The position numbers were made by a program, and so were the translations under genes. Shown here one piece after another: positions 18,553-26,790 of a DNA stretch of 42,463 nt. A model generated the notes under the pieces. That model was not told the DNA's origin and did not search any database. It saw only the letters and a program-made list of their open reading frames with translations. Source of the DNA: an uncultured Bacteroidia bacterium (lineage in GTDB: Bacteria > Bacteroidota > Bacteroidia > Bacteroidales > Prolixibacteraceae); the NCBI GenBank assembly GCA_903927965.1, contig CAIYPA010000183.1, forward strand, positions 1 to 42,463. Direction: 5' to 3'. Every line of letters begins with the position of its first letter. Positions within the stretch are counted from its first letter, which is position 1.

Positions 18553-18951
18553 TTAAACCACCGAGGTAAATTCATTTCCAATTTTAAGAATACCTTCGAT
18601 AATCTTTTGCCTTTGGGCAGGACGCAGGGTTCTATGTCCAGTGGCATAATGCCCCAACTGCCTCTCGTTTATTCCGGTAACACGTGAAAGGGTCGAACGC
18701 GTAAGGACTCCTTCAAAATAGTGAAGCAGAGCCTGCGTATTCAATTCAAATTTAAGCTCATAAGGCTCTTGTAATACCTCCGGGATTTCATCGCCGTCGG
18801 TTCGCATCGCATTCAGGTGCCACTCCAATGATTCAGTATATGCTTTTTTAACGCCATCCAATGTTTTATGAGTTGCCACACAACCCATAACCTCTTCACT
18901 GCAAGCCCCATAATTATCCATCCAACTTACCTGTACCTTAAGTTTTCTCAC
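18553..18951 (-). CDS. HicB-like antitoxin, no HicA partner seen
   Basis: The 132-residue protein has an N-terminal HicB-type alpha/beta part (VSWMDNYGACSEEVMGCVAT, then a KAYTESLEWHLNAMR helix). The C-terminal helix-turn-helix runs TLSRVTGINERQLGHYATG followed by RPAQRQKIIEGI. HicB antitoxins neutralise the HicA mRNA interferase and repress their own operon. The start codon is GTG at 18951. No small HicA-like gene lies on either side: upstream are TTGGACAA repeats and the AlbA_2 gene, downstream only relics. It may be an orphan left after loss of the toxin, or a stand-alone regulator. A deleted second copy lies at 9186-9309. Family call is good; antitoxin activity is uncertain. Confidence 0.75.
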   Translation of the reverse strand: MRKLKVQVSWMDNYGACSEEVMGCVATHKTLDGVKKAYTESLEWHLNAMRTDGDEIPEVLQEPYELKFELNTQALLHYFEGVLTRSTLSRVTGINERQLGHYATGHRTLRPAQRQKIIEGILKIGNEFTSVV

Positions 18952-19033
18952 TTTTGAAATTGTTTAACTATTAAAAGACAGTAGACATACTATCAATATT
19001 AGGGTTTTCCAAAATATTCCAAAGACCATTGTG

Positions 19034-19167
19034 TTGTTTTAAATGTTAATTTGGACAAATCTTGGACAAATCTTGGACAATTAATAAAATTATAACAATC
19101 TATATTTCAATTGTTTGAAAATTTTAAAAACTTCATTTGTGCCAAACTTGGACAAAAACTTGGACAA
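19034..19167 (+). repeat. TTGGACAA repeat cluster and left 40-bp direct repeat
   Basis: TTGGACAA occurs at 19051, 19062 and 19073 with an exact 11-base period, and again at 19148 and 19160; the last one abuts the stop codon of the AlbA_2 gene. The first part (about 19034-19083) is a direct repeat of 21013-21052: both begin TTGTTTTAAATGTTAATTTG and contain the octamers, this copy having one extra 11-base unit. The octamer is always in the same orientation. Confidence 0.7.
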
Positions 19168-20916
19168 TTAGATTATTTCACCTCTTTTCTTTAATTCTTC
19201 AAACCCAATTTTCATCGCTTTGTCGATAATTACCCGCCTTTCACGGTAATCATCACTAAGAAAGTAATGAGTGCCACTGCCAATACCTGTAGAGTTTAGC
19301 AATTTTGATTCCAGCATTTTTTCAATAAAATATTTAATTTTCCTTCGTGTGATATGACCTTCAAAAAGCTTAACGAAATCGCCCATTTTAGCTTTATGGT
19401 GTTTTTCCAAATACATCTGAATAATAGAAAACGCCTGATTTGCATCCCAGTCGGTAAGTTTTGAATATTCAACTTTCTTATCTGCGAACTCATAATAGTC
19501 CTTGCAAAGAATATAGGCCTGACCTTTTGTTTTTCCAATTGATTCAATAAGAAACCTTTCCTTAAGTTTCTCAACTATCGCCTTGTCAAGTCCATTCTTA
19601 TCATTACCTTTTCGTATCTTATTTAGTATTACGATCTCAAAAACGGAAAGTTTGTTTTCATCTGATAATGAGTCCTGTACCGTTTTAATAAACAGCGCGA
19701 ATGCCTTATCTTCAATCTCGGCTGATAAAGAGAGTGTTACGGTAAAATCATCACTTTTGGAATAATCAGGATCAGGTTTTCCTTCTGATAATGTATGCAA
19801 AAAAATCCTATCAATACCTTGACCCGATCTTTCAACCAAGCCGGTCTTAGACAATACATCGGCTAAAAGTCGGTTTCGTGGCGTACTGGGCACTGTAAGC
19901 AAATTTTGCAACGAAACACCATGCGGAAACCCCCCCATACTTGTTATGACCATTTTGAGCGGAAATTGTTTTATTACAGTTTCGCTCAGACGTTTATAGT
20001 CCCTATGTGCAACAGCATTGTTGAGTGACTCTCTTATTACTTCTTCATTAAACAAAGGAATCTCAAAAGTATTAAATATTCCCTCGCGCACAGGTATTGA
20101 ACCATTTCTTACATTAATTAAATCCCATAATTTTTCAATCATTACAAAGAATGGTTGCTGAAATTTAACTCTTTTATCAAAATGGATTTGAGATTCATTT
20201 GTACGATATTCATGCATTATGGCAGCTTGTGGTAACCTTTCTTTGATCACATGTTCTTTCCCCAAAAGAATTAAGGAGGCATTGGTAAGTTTACCATTTT
20301 TCATCAAGTCTAAGTCGGTAAGCACTTGCTCATTGGATAAAGCTTTAAAACCAGGATTCCTTTGTTTGATCGCATACTTATCCTTCATGATCTCGATAGC
20401 CATTTCATCAAGATCCTCAATTGACAATCCCGGACAAATTTGCTGAGAGAAATCCGGCTCCTGCTCTTGGATAATTTTCAGATAGACTTCTTCGGACATA
20501 GGTTTTAGTTCTTCGCCAATACGCATTAAAGCCACATCTTCGAATTTGAAAACTCTGCCGATAGGCCTGGCATCAACATCAATAACAAGAACGCGTTTAC
20601 CATCCTCATATAACTCATAAATATCAGTACGTATGCCAGTATCACTATAAATTTTCGCTGCCAAATCACCAATAGTACCCTCAGATTGTTTCGTGCCAAT
20701 CACCATATGCGGATAATTATCCTCCATGCCAATCACAAGCGAACCGCCATCTTCATTACATAAAGCCGTAATATAACCTAGGATACAACGCCTCCTATCT
20801 TTAGGCTCGGCCCTGCTTCCACCGTTATAGGCAATATTGCCACCTTCTCCTTTTTTGAATTCGACCTTGTCTTCCGACTCCTTCATTAACCTAAGTTGCT
20901 CAATTGTTTTTCTCAT
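19168..20916 (-). CDS. AlbA_2 (Schlafen-type) and GHKL-like ATPase protein
   Basis: The 582-residue protein starts with an AlbA_2 domain (VEFKKGEGG at 18-26, then CNEDGGSLVIGMEDNYPH near 53-70). The middle is a helicase-associated/HATPase_c_4-type region: EEVIRESLNNAVAHRDY (near 285-301) is the N-box and SGQGIDRIF (near 365-373) the G-box. The C-terminus carries winged-helix-like segments. Proteins of this build are described as ATP-dependent regulators or nuclease-like effectors in accessory and defence regions; the exact activity of this one is unknown. A TAGTTTTG element (complement of 20993-21000) may be its promoter, although a clear -33 box is missing. It is bracketed by ~40-bp direct repeats containing TTGGACAA and seems a discrete cassette. 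Fully open, no damage seen. Confidence 0.85.
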   Translation of the reverse strand: MRKTIEQLRLMKESEDKVEFKKGEGGNIAYNGGSRAEPKDRRRCILGYITALCNEDGGSLVIGMEDNYPHMVIGTKQSEGTIGDLAAKIYSDTGIRTDIYELYEDGKRVLVIDVDARPIGRVFKFEDVALMRIGEELKPMSEEVYLKIIQEQEPDFSQQICPGLSIEDLDEMAIEIMKDKYAIKQRNPGFKALSNEQVLTDLDLMKNGKLTNASLILLGKEHVIKERLPQAAIMHEYRTNESQIHFDKRVKFQQPFFVMIEKLWDLINVRNGSIPVREGIFNTFEIPLFNEEVIRESLNNAVAHRDYKRLSETVIKQFPLKMVITSMGGFPHGVSLQNLLTVPSTPRNRLLADVLSKTGLVERSGQGIDRIFLHTLSEGKPDPDYSKSDDFTVTLSLSAEIEDKAFALFIKTVQDSLSDENKLSVFEIVILNKIRKGNDKNGLDKAIVEKLKERFLIESIGKTKGQAYILCKDYYEFADKKVEYSKLTDWDANQAFSIIQMYLEKHHKAKMGDFVKLFEGHITRRKIKYFIEKMLESKLLNSTGIGSGTHYFLSDDYRERRVIIDKAMKIGFEELKKRGEII

Positions 20917-21012
20917 AGATATAACTTTCTACTTGGACCGATACCGATTCTGGAACAATCTTTCTTACTTTGAAATTCAATACAACAATACACAAAACTA
21001 ATCGTAATTTTA

Positions 21013-21135
21013 TTGTTTTAAATGTTAATTTGGACAAAATCTTGGACAATTAGATCGACTTTATATAGCTATATATTAATGTATTACATTTTGAAATATT
21101 GAATTTTGGACAAAAAGCCATAATTTTTTGGACAA
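21013..21135 (+). repeat. TTGGACAA repeat cluster and right 40-bp direct repeat
   Basis: TTGGACAA occurs at 21030, 21042, 21106 and 21128. The first 40 bases (21013-21052) repeat 19034-19083 almost exactly, apart from one 11-base unit and a single base. Together the two copies bracket the AlbA_2 gene in direct orientation. The stretch between 20917 and 21158 holds no gene. Confidence 0.7.
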
Positions 21136-21158
21136 TTTAATTTTACGCTAAGACAATC

Positions 21159-21434
21159 TTAAACCAATATTTCTTCAACCAAATCCTTCCAAATTACAAA
21201 CCCTTTCCGTTCGTCTGAATAGTCGTGCAAAATACGTGTAAAATTTTGTGGCAACGTTTCCAGAAATGCCTGTCTGCCAGCGTTCCTTATGATACTAATA
21301 TCGAGGTCGATTTCCTTTAGTTTATTACGCAATAAGCCAATGTCTTTGTCGGTATGCCAAATATAAGTGGCTTCTTCGGTATCAAGGGTTTCCATTACAA
21401 CATGAAACTGCTCTGGACCTGTCAAAAGGAACAC
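21159..21434 (-). other. Partial gene or downstream extension, unknown domain
   Basis: A coding-like 91-residue stretch, rich in charged and aromatic residues (HVVMETLDTEEATYIWH, GRQAFLETLPQNF, ILHDYSDERKGFVIWKDLVE), ends at 21159. Only a GTG is available as start at 21434, with no convincing ribosome site. The frame stays open upstream without another stop as far as the TAA of the primase-helicase gene, and is in phase with it. It reads like the C-terminal part of a larger protein whose beginning was lost, or a former extension of the primase-helicase cut off by its TAA. I do not recognise the domain. Confidence 0.4.
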
Positions 21435-21506
21435 AAACGAAAACGGACTTAATACAAAACGAAGTTTAAGAATACTATGTGCGTGTTTATTAGCTAGATA
21501 TCTAAT

Positions 21507-24173
21507 TTATCGGTAGTGACGCAATCCTTTATTTCTTAAAATGTTTTCAAGAAATTCATCCTCCGAATCAAAGAGCTGTCCACAACTGCTGTTCAGAGCT
21601 TGTAATTGATTGATGTCGAGCAGATTATTTTGGGATTTTAGAATGGGTCCTTTTCCTAAAAAAGTTTTTGTAACAAACTTAAATTTTACGCTCTCAATTA
21701 CTTCCCGATTTAATTTGCACAAATCAAGCGAATGAGCCATCTGCGAAATAAGTTGATCATTTGTGAATTCGGCAAACAAATCAATCTTAACCTGTTTTAA
21801 ATTAAGAACCTTTGAAAAATAGGGTTTCAAGACATCAAAATCAGGCCTGATAGTATCATTCTCAATCTCAAATTCAACCTCCTTGTTGATATCCTTGATT
21901 AAATATCGAAGGGCAAATGAACCATACCTGAATTCAATTTGATCCAAGGGCAGCTTTACTTGTTGCTCAAATGTATAAGCCTTTTCTATATTTGCATTTT
22001 CAAATTGTGGTTCATCAAACAATGTCGCCTCTTTTTCCAATTTCCGATAATAGGTGTTCCGCTTCAGGAACAACTTGTTCAGGTAATCTATTTTATAATC
22101 CCGGTAGTCATAAATTGTGGGCGATAATTCAGCCCGCTGTACACGTCCAATATATTGAATTAGTTTGCCTTCAAAAGAAAAAGGGTAAACCAGAAAAAGA
22201 CATTCTGCATTATGTAGATCAGTTCCTTCGCCAAAAAACTGCCCTGTTGTTATTAGCACCTGATAATTACCGGTTTTCAGAATCTTCCATTTTATATTTC
22301 GGGAGCTTTCAGAATCTTCCCCACTTAGCGTCACTGTCTCGTATTTTTGTTTGAGATATTGATTAAGGGTATCAATATGTTCCTTTCGCTCGGTGAGGAT
22401 AACAGCCTTTTTACCTGCCCTAAGCTCTATAATTAAATCATTTAGGATAAGCTTATTTCGAACTGAATCGTGTACCAATATCTTTGACAAGGTCTCAAAC
22501 CGATCTGTTTTAGAGTTAAATGGCACATCTAAATCAGTGTTCTGGATCTTGATGAGGGCTCTTTTATAAGTGGAAATTTCATTGACTTTCAATTCTGAAA
22601 TAACATCCCCCAAGTGAAAAAATATCAATTTTTCATCGTTATACTTTCTGAAAGGTGTGGCTGTAAATCCATACAAAAAGTAAGTATGGAGTTGGCTGAT
22701 TGTACTTTTGAATGTTTCGGCTGGGACATGATGGCACTCATCAATAACGATTGTTCCAAATGCTTTTTTCAGGGTATTGCCAGGCTTTTCAACCTCTTTT
22801 GTCAGACTTTGAATTAATGCAATCGTAATCTTCTTTCCTGGTTTACCTTTACCTTGTCCAATCCTTCCAATCTCATGCTTGGGAATACCCAGGAAGGTCT
22901 GTATCCTTTCTATCCATTGTTCAGCCAATTGTTTACGATGTACAATAATTAAAGTTGGCTGTTGTTTTTCGGATATTATTTGAAGGGCTACAACCGTTTT
23001 CCCTGTTCCTGGCGGTGCAACAATTACCCCAAAATCTTTTCTGGTTGCTGCCTCTATAGCCGACTTTTGGTAGTCACGTAATTGAATTTCGCTTTTAAAT
23101 GATACAATTTCTAACTTTTTTCTTTCATCCTGAAATTCATATTCAATTTTATTTTCCTTGAAATATCGAAGTAATTTACCAATGGATCCTCTTGGAATAA
23201 TTACATCTGATTCAGTCTCTTCAATGCACTTAAAATAGTGTTCAGTTCCCCATGTATTTTTCCCCATTTTCTTTTTTACGATAAATTCCTTATTCAAGAA
23301 ATTGAATTCATTTTTCAGAAAAGAAATAACCGATATGGGGATATTTGTCCGACTAATTAGAACACAATTAGTTAGCCGAATGACTAATTTGCCCGATAAA
23401 TTTTTCACACTTTCGTTTTGAGAAGGAACTTGTGTTGCAACACCTTCAATTTGATGATTTAACTCATCAAGATATTGTCCCGAAACCCTTTTTATGTTTT
23501 TTAGAAATTCCCATTGATTGGCAATTGGAAGCATCGTTTCTAACTCAAGAAAGCAGCTATTTCCCATCTCCCATGTTGGTTTGTATAAAGGTAAAGCAAT
23601 AAGATTGCCAAATCCTTTTCCTGACAATGAATCCTGATTTGGAAAAAGTCGGTCAAAACTTGAGCTTTTATCGAACACTGAAAATATTCTCAGTTTTTCA
23701 AAAATTGAGATGACAATCTTTCTACTTTTTACTGATGGATAGGGTTTATCGAAAAATATCCAGACATGACCCCCATTTCCGGAGCGGGAGCGTTCCAGAT
23801 AGGCAGGGATACCCATTTCCGCGCAAGATTTTATAAATGCCTTACATTCTTTCTCCCAACCGGTCTCATCAAAATCGGCAGCAATAAACCAGGAGGTATT
23901 ATCCATTAATAGTGGGTAAACGCCAATTAATTGATCTCCTTGAAGATGTTTTGCAATATGTTCGTCAGAATAGGGTAGGTGGGTTTTATCGTTAAAATTC
24001 TGAAAAGTACCGCCCTTCATTTGGTGCATACGATAACGATATGGATCATATTGATATGCAGGCATATAACCACTCTTACCACCTCTTTCCCAACGTACAG
24101 CGAAAACATCATCCCTACCTTTGAATAGCGATTTAAATATTTGTATCTGTTCTTTTAGAATCTCATCAATCAT
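21507..24173 (-). CDS. AEP-TOTE-type primase fused to SF2 helicase
   Basis: The 888-residue protein has an archaeo-eukaryotic primase domain of the kind found in TOTE conflict systems: FAVRWERGGKSGYMP near 24-38, the metal-binding AADFDE (D100 and D102), and SGNGGHVWIFF with the nucleotide-contacting H136. A superfamily 2 helicase follows: APPGTGKT (386-393), DECH (478-481), TATPF (504-508), and later GEGTDL and QYIGRVQR. The C-terminal 180 residues are unassigned. Known family members are predicted NTP-dependent conflict proteins that recognise, unwind and act on foreign nucleic acid. No separate nuclease gene adjoins it; the in-phase fragment at 21159-21434 is the only candidate partner. 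The domains and their order are clear; the defence role is inference from the family and from the neighbouring AlbA_2, HicB and relic genes. Confidence 0.85.
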   Translation of the reverse strand: MIDEILKEQIQIFKSLFKGRDDVFAVRWERGGKSGYMPAYQYDPYRYRMHQMKGGTFQNFNDKTHLPYSDEHIAKHLQGDQLIGVYPLLMDNTSWFIAADFDETGWEKECKAFIKSCAEMGIPAYLERSRSGNGGHVWIFFDKPYPSVKSRKIVISIFEKLRIFSVFDKSSSFDRLFPNQDSLSGKGFGNLIALPLYKPTWEMGNSCFLELETMLPIANQWEFLKNIKRVSGQYLDELNHQIEGVATQVPSQNESVKNLSGKLVIRLTNCVLISRTNIPISVISFLKNEFNFLNKEFIVKKKMGKNTWGTEHYFKCIEETESDVIIPRGSIGKLLRYFKENKIEYEFQDERKKLEIVSFKSEIQLRDYQKSAIEAATRKDFGVIVAPPGTGKTVVALQIISEKQQPTLIIVHRKQLAEQWIERIQTFLGIPKHEIGRIGQGKGKPGKKITIALIQSLTKEVEKPGNTLKKAFGTIVIDECHHVPAETFKSTISQLHTYFLYGFTATPFRKYNDEKLIFFHLGDVISELKVNEISTYKRALIKIQNTDLDVPFNSKTDRFETLSKILVHDSVRNKLILNDLIIELRAGKKAVILTERKEHIDTLNQYLKQKYETVTLSGEDSESSRNIKWKILKTGNYQVLITTGQFFGEGTDLHNAECLFLVYPFSFEGKLIQYIGRVQRAELSPTIYDYRDYKIDYLNKLFLKRNTYYRKLEKEATLFDEPQFENANIEKAYTFEQQVKLPLDQIEFRYGSFALRYLIKDINKEVEFEIENDTIRPDFDVLKPYFSKVLNLKQVKIDLFAEFTNDQLISQMAHSLDLCKLNREVIESVKFKFVTKTFLGKGPILKSQNNLLDINQLQALNSSCGQLFDSEDEFLENILRNKGLRHYR

Positions 24174-24241
24174 TTTTTAAGCGGTAAATGGGTAGAAAAA
24201 GACAAAATATAGATGTAAAAGACAATGCGGACTAGTTCTGA

Positions 24242-24322
24242 GCCACCAGTTGCCAGTAGCTAGACGCTAGTTGCCTGTTATGAAGCCAGTCGCCAGCCGC
24301 CAATTGCCAACCGCCAGCCGCA
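24242..24322. repeat. Degenerate GCCAGTT/CGCCAGCCGC repeat tract
   Basis: A short stretch made of loose repeats of GCCAGTTGCCAG, CGCCAGCCGC and CAATTGCCAACCGCCAG between the primase-helicase and URO-D genes. It also holds a small inverted pair CTAG...CTAG. No coding sense is seen in any frame. It is simple-sequence or REP-like filler at the border of the accessory patch. Confidence 0.5.
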
Positions 24323-24336
24323 AGAAGCATCTTCCT

Positions 24337-25626
24337 CTATCCCTCTTCCACCACCTTCATCGCAATATCGGCCCATTCCCAAAGCCGTTGTGGCTTATAG
24401 TTGACCGTTGAAATATCTTTCATTATAAACTCGAAATTGCACCCTTTTGCAGCCTCCTTAAATACAACCAATTGTCTTCGGGCCTCTTCGGCCTCCCATG
24501 ACACAAATACGGCAGGGGAGGGTTTTCGGCTAAGGACATATTTGTCGCCAAGGTTTCTCACAGCCTTTTCAACATCCACCCACCCACTGGCTGAGACCTT
24601 CCGAAGATTGGGAATCCTGGCAAGAATATCTGATTTGGTATCCAATGGTTCGCAACATCCATAATAGGTCAAACCAAACCTTTTCAGCCAACGCAGGTCG
24701 TGCTCAATGGCAAATTCCCAGTGCATTTCGGGTGAAACGGAGGTAAGAATCTGAGCATTGGAACAACCCCACATGTCGATTGGCCTGACATGATCGGGAT
24801 TAAAACCCTTTCCGGGCAATTGGCTTGTATATCCATACCCACCCGACCCAATGCGGGTATTGTTGCAATCGAGGCTCAACAGGTTTTGGCCATCAAACTG
24901 GTCGAGTTCATCCATCCATGCGTCCACCATCTTTTCGTAGGCGGCATGGACCATGTCGGGGCGTAGGCACAGGTCCATCATCGCCTCCTCAATGCCCCAC
25001 CACCTGATCAGAAAGTCCCATGGGGTGTACCAGATATGGGTCTGCCCAACTTTTTTGACAGTAATAATCCCTGAAAAAATGTCCTGCATGGCCTCGAAGC
25101 TAGTTTGGGTGGCCTTCGCCATATAGGTGATCTTTGGGTTTTTTATCTTTTCAATATCCTCAGGATCTTTGATTTGCACCTTAAAATGACGGGAATAGAT
25201 TTCATTGTTTTTATCGGTATGGACAGTGTCCACATCTTCGACGATCCCAAAATCGGTGGTTTTGTAAACAATGGGACAGTCGAGGTAGTCGTTCACGATC
25301 ATATCGCAGGGCATATGTTCCCATTGGTAGATCGTCCGGCGAAGGTTCGTCTCCAATTCCCTTGCCCACGGATGGCTCGTCCGCAGTGTCAGCTCATCGT
25401 TGACGTTCATCTCATGCCAGGGGATTTCATTGATCCACACCAATGGCCTTTCCTGCTTCAGGTCGTTCATCTTTCCCCAAAGAAGAGCCTTCTCTTTATG
25501 GATCGGCAAAGACCCTATTTCTGCAATTTTATTGCCGAGGCGTTGCAAAACAGATTTTTCATTCGAAGTCAGGACAATCTCCTTTTCCATTGGTATTTGC
25601 GGAATATGACTTGGGTCGTGAAGCAT
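24337..25626 (-). CDS. Uroporphyrinogen decarboxylase-like (URO-D fold) protein
   Basis: The 429-residue protein belongs to the broad URO-D/COG0407 superfamily. It shows a TIM-barrel run of segments such as DLCLRPDMVHAAYEKMVDAW, LSLDCNNTRIGSGGYGYTSQ, FGLTYYGCCEPLD and KVSASGWVDVEKAVRNLGDK. Members outside haem synthesis include corrinoid-protein methyltransferases and many uncharacterised proteins next to sugar-degradation genes. The YYGCCEPLD segment with paired Cys could bind a metal as in the methyltransferase branch. The gene follows the GH29 gene by 43 bases on the same strand, so the two are probably cotranscribed. It is not a haem enzyme by context; its substrate is unknown. Confidence 0.7.
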   Translation of the reverse strand: MLHDPSHIPQIPMEKEIVLTSNEKSVLQRLGNKIAEIGSLPIHKEKALLWGKMNDLKQERPLVWINEIPWHEMNVNDELTLRTSHPWARELETNLRRTIYQWEHMPCDMIVNDYLDCPIVYKTTDFGIVEDVDTVHTDKNNEIYSRHFKVQIKDPEDIEKIKNPKITYMAKATQTSFEAMQDIFSGIITVKKVGQTHIWYTPWDFLIRWWGIEEAMMDLCLRPDMVHAAYEKMVDAWMDELDQFDGQNLLSLDCNNTRIGSGGYGYTSQLPGKGFNPDHVRPIDMWGCSNAQILTSVSPEMHWEFAIEHDLRWLKRFGLTYYGCCEPLDTKSDILARIPNLRKVSASGWVDVEKAVRNLGDKYVLSRKPSPAVFVSWEAEEARRQLVVFKEAAKGCNFEFIMKDISTVNYKPQRLWEWADIAMKVVEEG

Positions 25627-25669
25627 GGCTATCTTTTTTGAAATTGTCTTTTTTTCATATAAGGGTCTT

Positions 25670-26668
25670 TTAGTTCCTGATCATTTTGCCAACTTTACGC
25701 AGTGTCTTAATATCGATCTTCCTCAGGTTTCCAGCATAATCTGGCCCGACATCGATGGAGAAAATATTCCCAAACTTAACTGCGCCAACATAGTCCTGAT
25801 AGATTTTTTCGGCAGGCAAGCACAATTGATCGTGTTGCGGCAGCGAATAAAACCACATTGCACCACCCTCATGTTTTGGCAGGATCGGATAGGTGAACTC
25901 GGCACCAATATAACCTTTGTAGTCAGCAACATGTTTGTTGTAACCGGCACCCGAAATATCATCCAATGCCGAAGGGCTTCCCATCTCTCCCAACCGGATA
26001 CGACCCGCAGGTGTACCATGATTGTACCCCGGAAGACAGTTAGGTTGCAATTGTGCCACCCATTTATCCGTCTCCTCATGGCTCAACCCACCTTCTCCCT
26101 GTGCATGATCAAACCAAATGTATTCAATTGAACCATAATTGGTTAAAAGCTCTTTAAGTTGTGCTTTCTTTATTTCGGGATTCTTCCCACCATCTTTGGA
26201 AAAAACAGCACCTGGAAATGTCCAGTCCCCTTCGGAGAAATAGAGGGCCAGTTTGATTCCATATTTATCGCAAGATTTACGGAGTTTTGCAAGTACATCG
26301 ATTTTCAACGGACTGTTGGTCACTTTTTTATCGGTGGTTTTTGTGTCCCACAGGCAAAACCCATCGTGATGTTTGGTCAGGAACAAAATATACCCCATCC
26401 CAGCATCTTTGGCCACTTTGCACCACTGGTCGGTATTGCAACCTGTCGCCTTGAAATAGGAAGCGTCTTTCCCTTCCGTGGGAGTCCACTCCTGTCCTGA
26501 AAAGGTACTGAACGACCAGCAAATAAACATTCCAAACTTCATCTCCCTGATTTGTTCCGCACGAACCTTGTCATCAATTTTTGAGGTGGAATCCTGAGCA
26601 TATCCGTTTACACAACAAATTAGAATAAAGACGATTAACACTATGGATTTGAAATTTACAGGCTTCAT
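25670..26668 (-). CDS. GH29 alpha-L-fucosidase-type glycoside hydrolase
   Basis: The 332-residue protein begins with a signal peptide (IVLIVFILICCVNGYAQ). GH29 signatures follow: MKFGMFICWSFSTF near 43-56, FLTKHHDGFCLWDT near 96-109, KYGIKLALYFSEGDW near 135-149 and YIWFDHAQGE with the candidate nucleophile D187. It is a retaining exo-hydrolase of alpha-L-fucosides by family. It lacks the extra C-terminal beta-sandwich of longer members, so it is a short form; the acid/base residue cannot be assigned by eye. It acts in the periplasm or on the outer surface. The gene lies 122 bases behind the toroid lipoprotein gene and precedes the URO-D-like gene. Confidence 0.85.
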   Translation of the reverse strand: MKPVNFKSIVLIVFILICCVNGYAQDSTSKIDDKVRAEQIREMKFGMFICWSFSTFSGQEWTPTEGKDASYFKATGCNTDQWCKVAKDAGMGYILFLTKHHDGFCLWDTKTTDKKVTNSPLKIDVLAKLRKSCDKYGIKLALYFSEGDWTFPGAVFSKDGGKNPEIKKAQLKELLTNYGSIEYIWFDHAQGEGGLSHEETDKWVAQLQPNCLPGYNHGTPAGRIRLGEMGSPSALDDISGAGYNKHVADYKGYIGAEFTYPILPKHEGGAMWFYSLPQHDQLCLPAEKIYQDYVGAVKFGNIFSIDVGPDYAGNLRKIDIKTLRKVGKMIRN

Positions 26669-26790
26669 GGATGATCACTTTATGGGTTAGGTTAAATTAA
26701 CCATTATAGCATGAGAATACCAAGCAAAACTGAAAAAATGTACAATACAAAAAAAATGATTTTTTTTTCAGAATTGTCTTTCAGGCAGCC

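Noticed and set aside
19034-21135. TTGGACAA repeats as a CRISPR array
   Set aside because: Units are 8-11 bases with no regular 30-base spacers and no cas genes nearby.
25105-25641. Plus-strand 178-codon frame over the URO-D-like gene
   Set aside because: It is an antisense shadow; the minus-strand frame has family motifs and this one has none.
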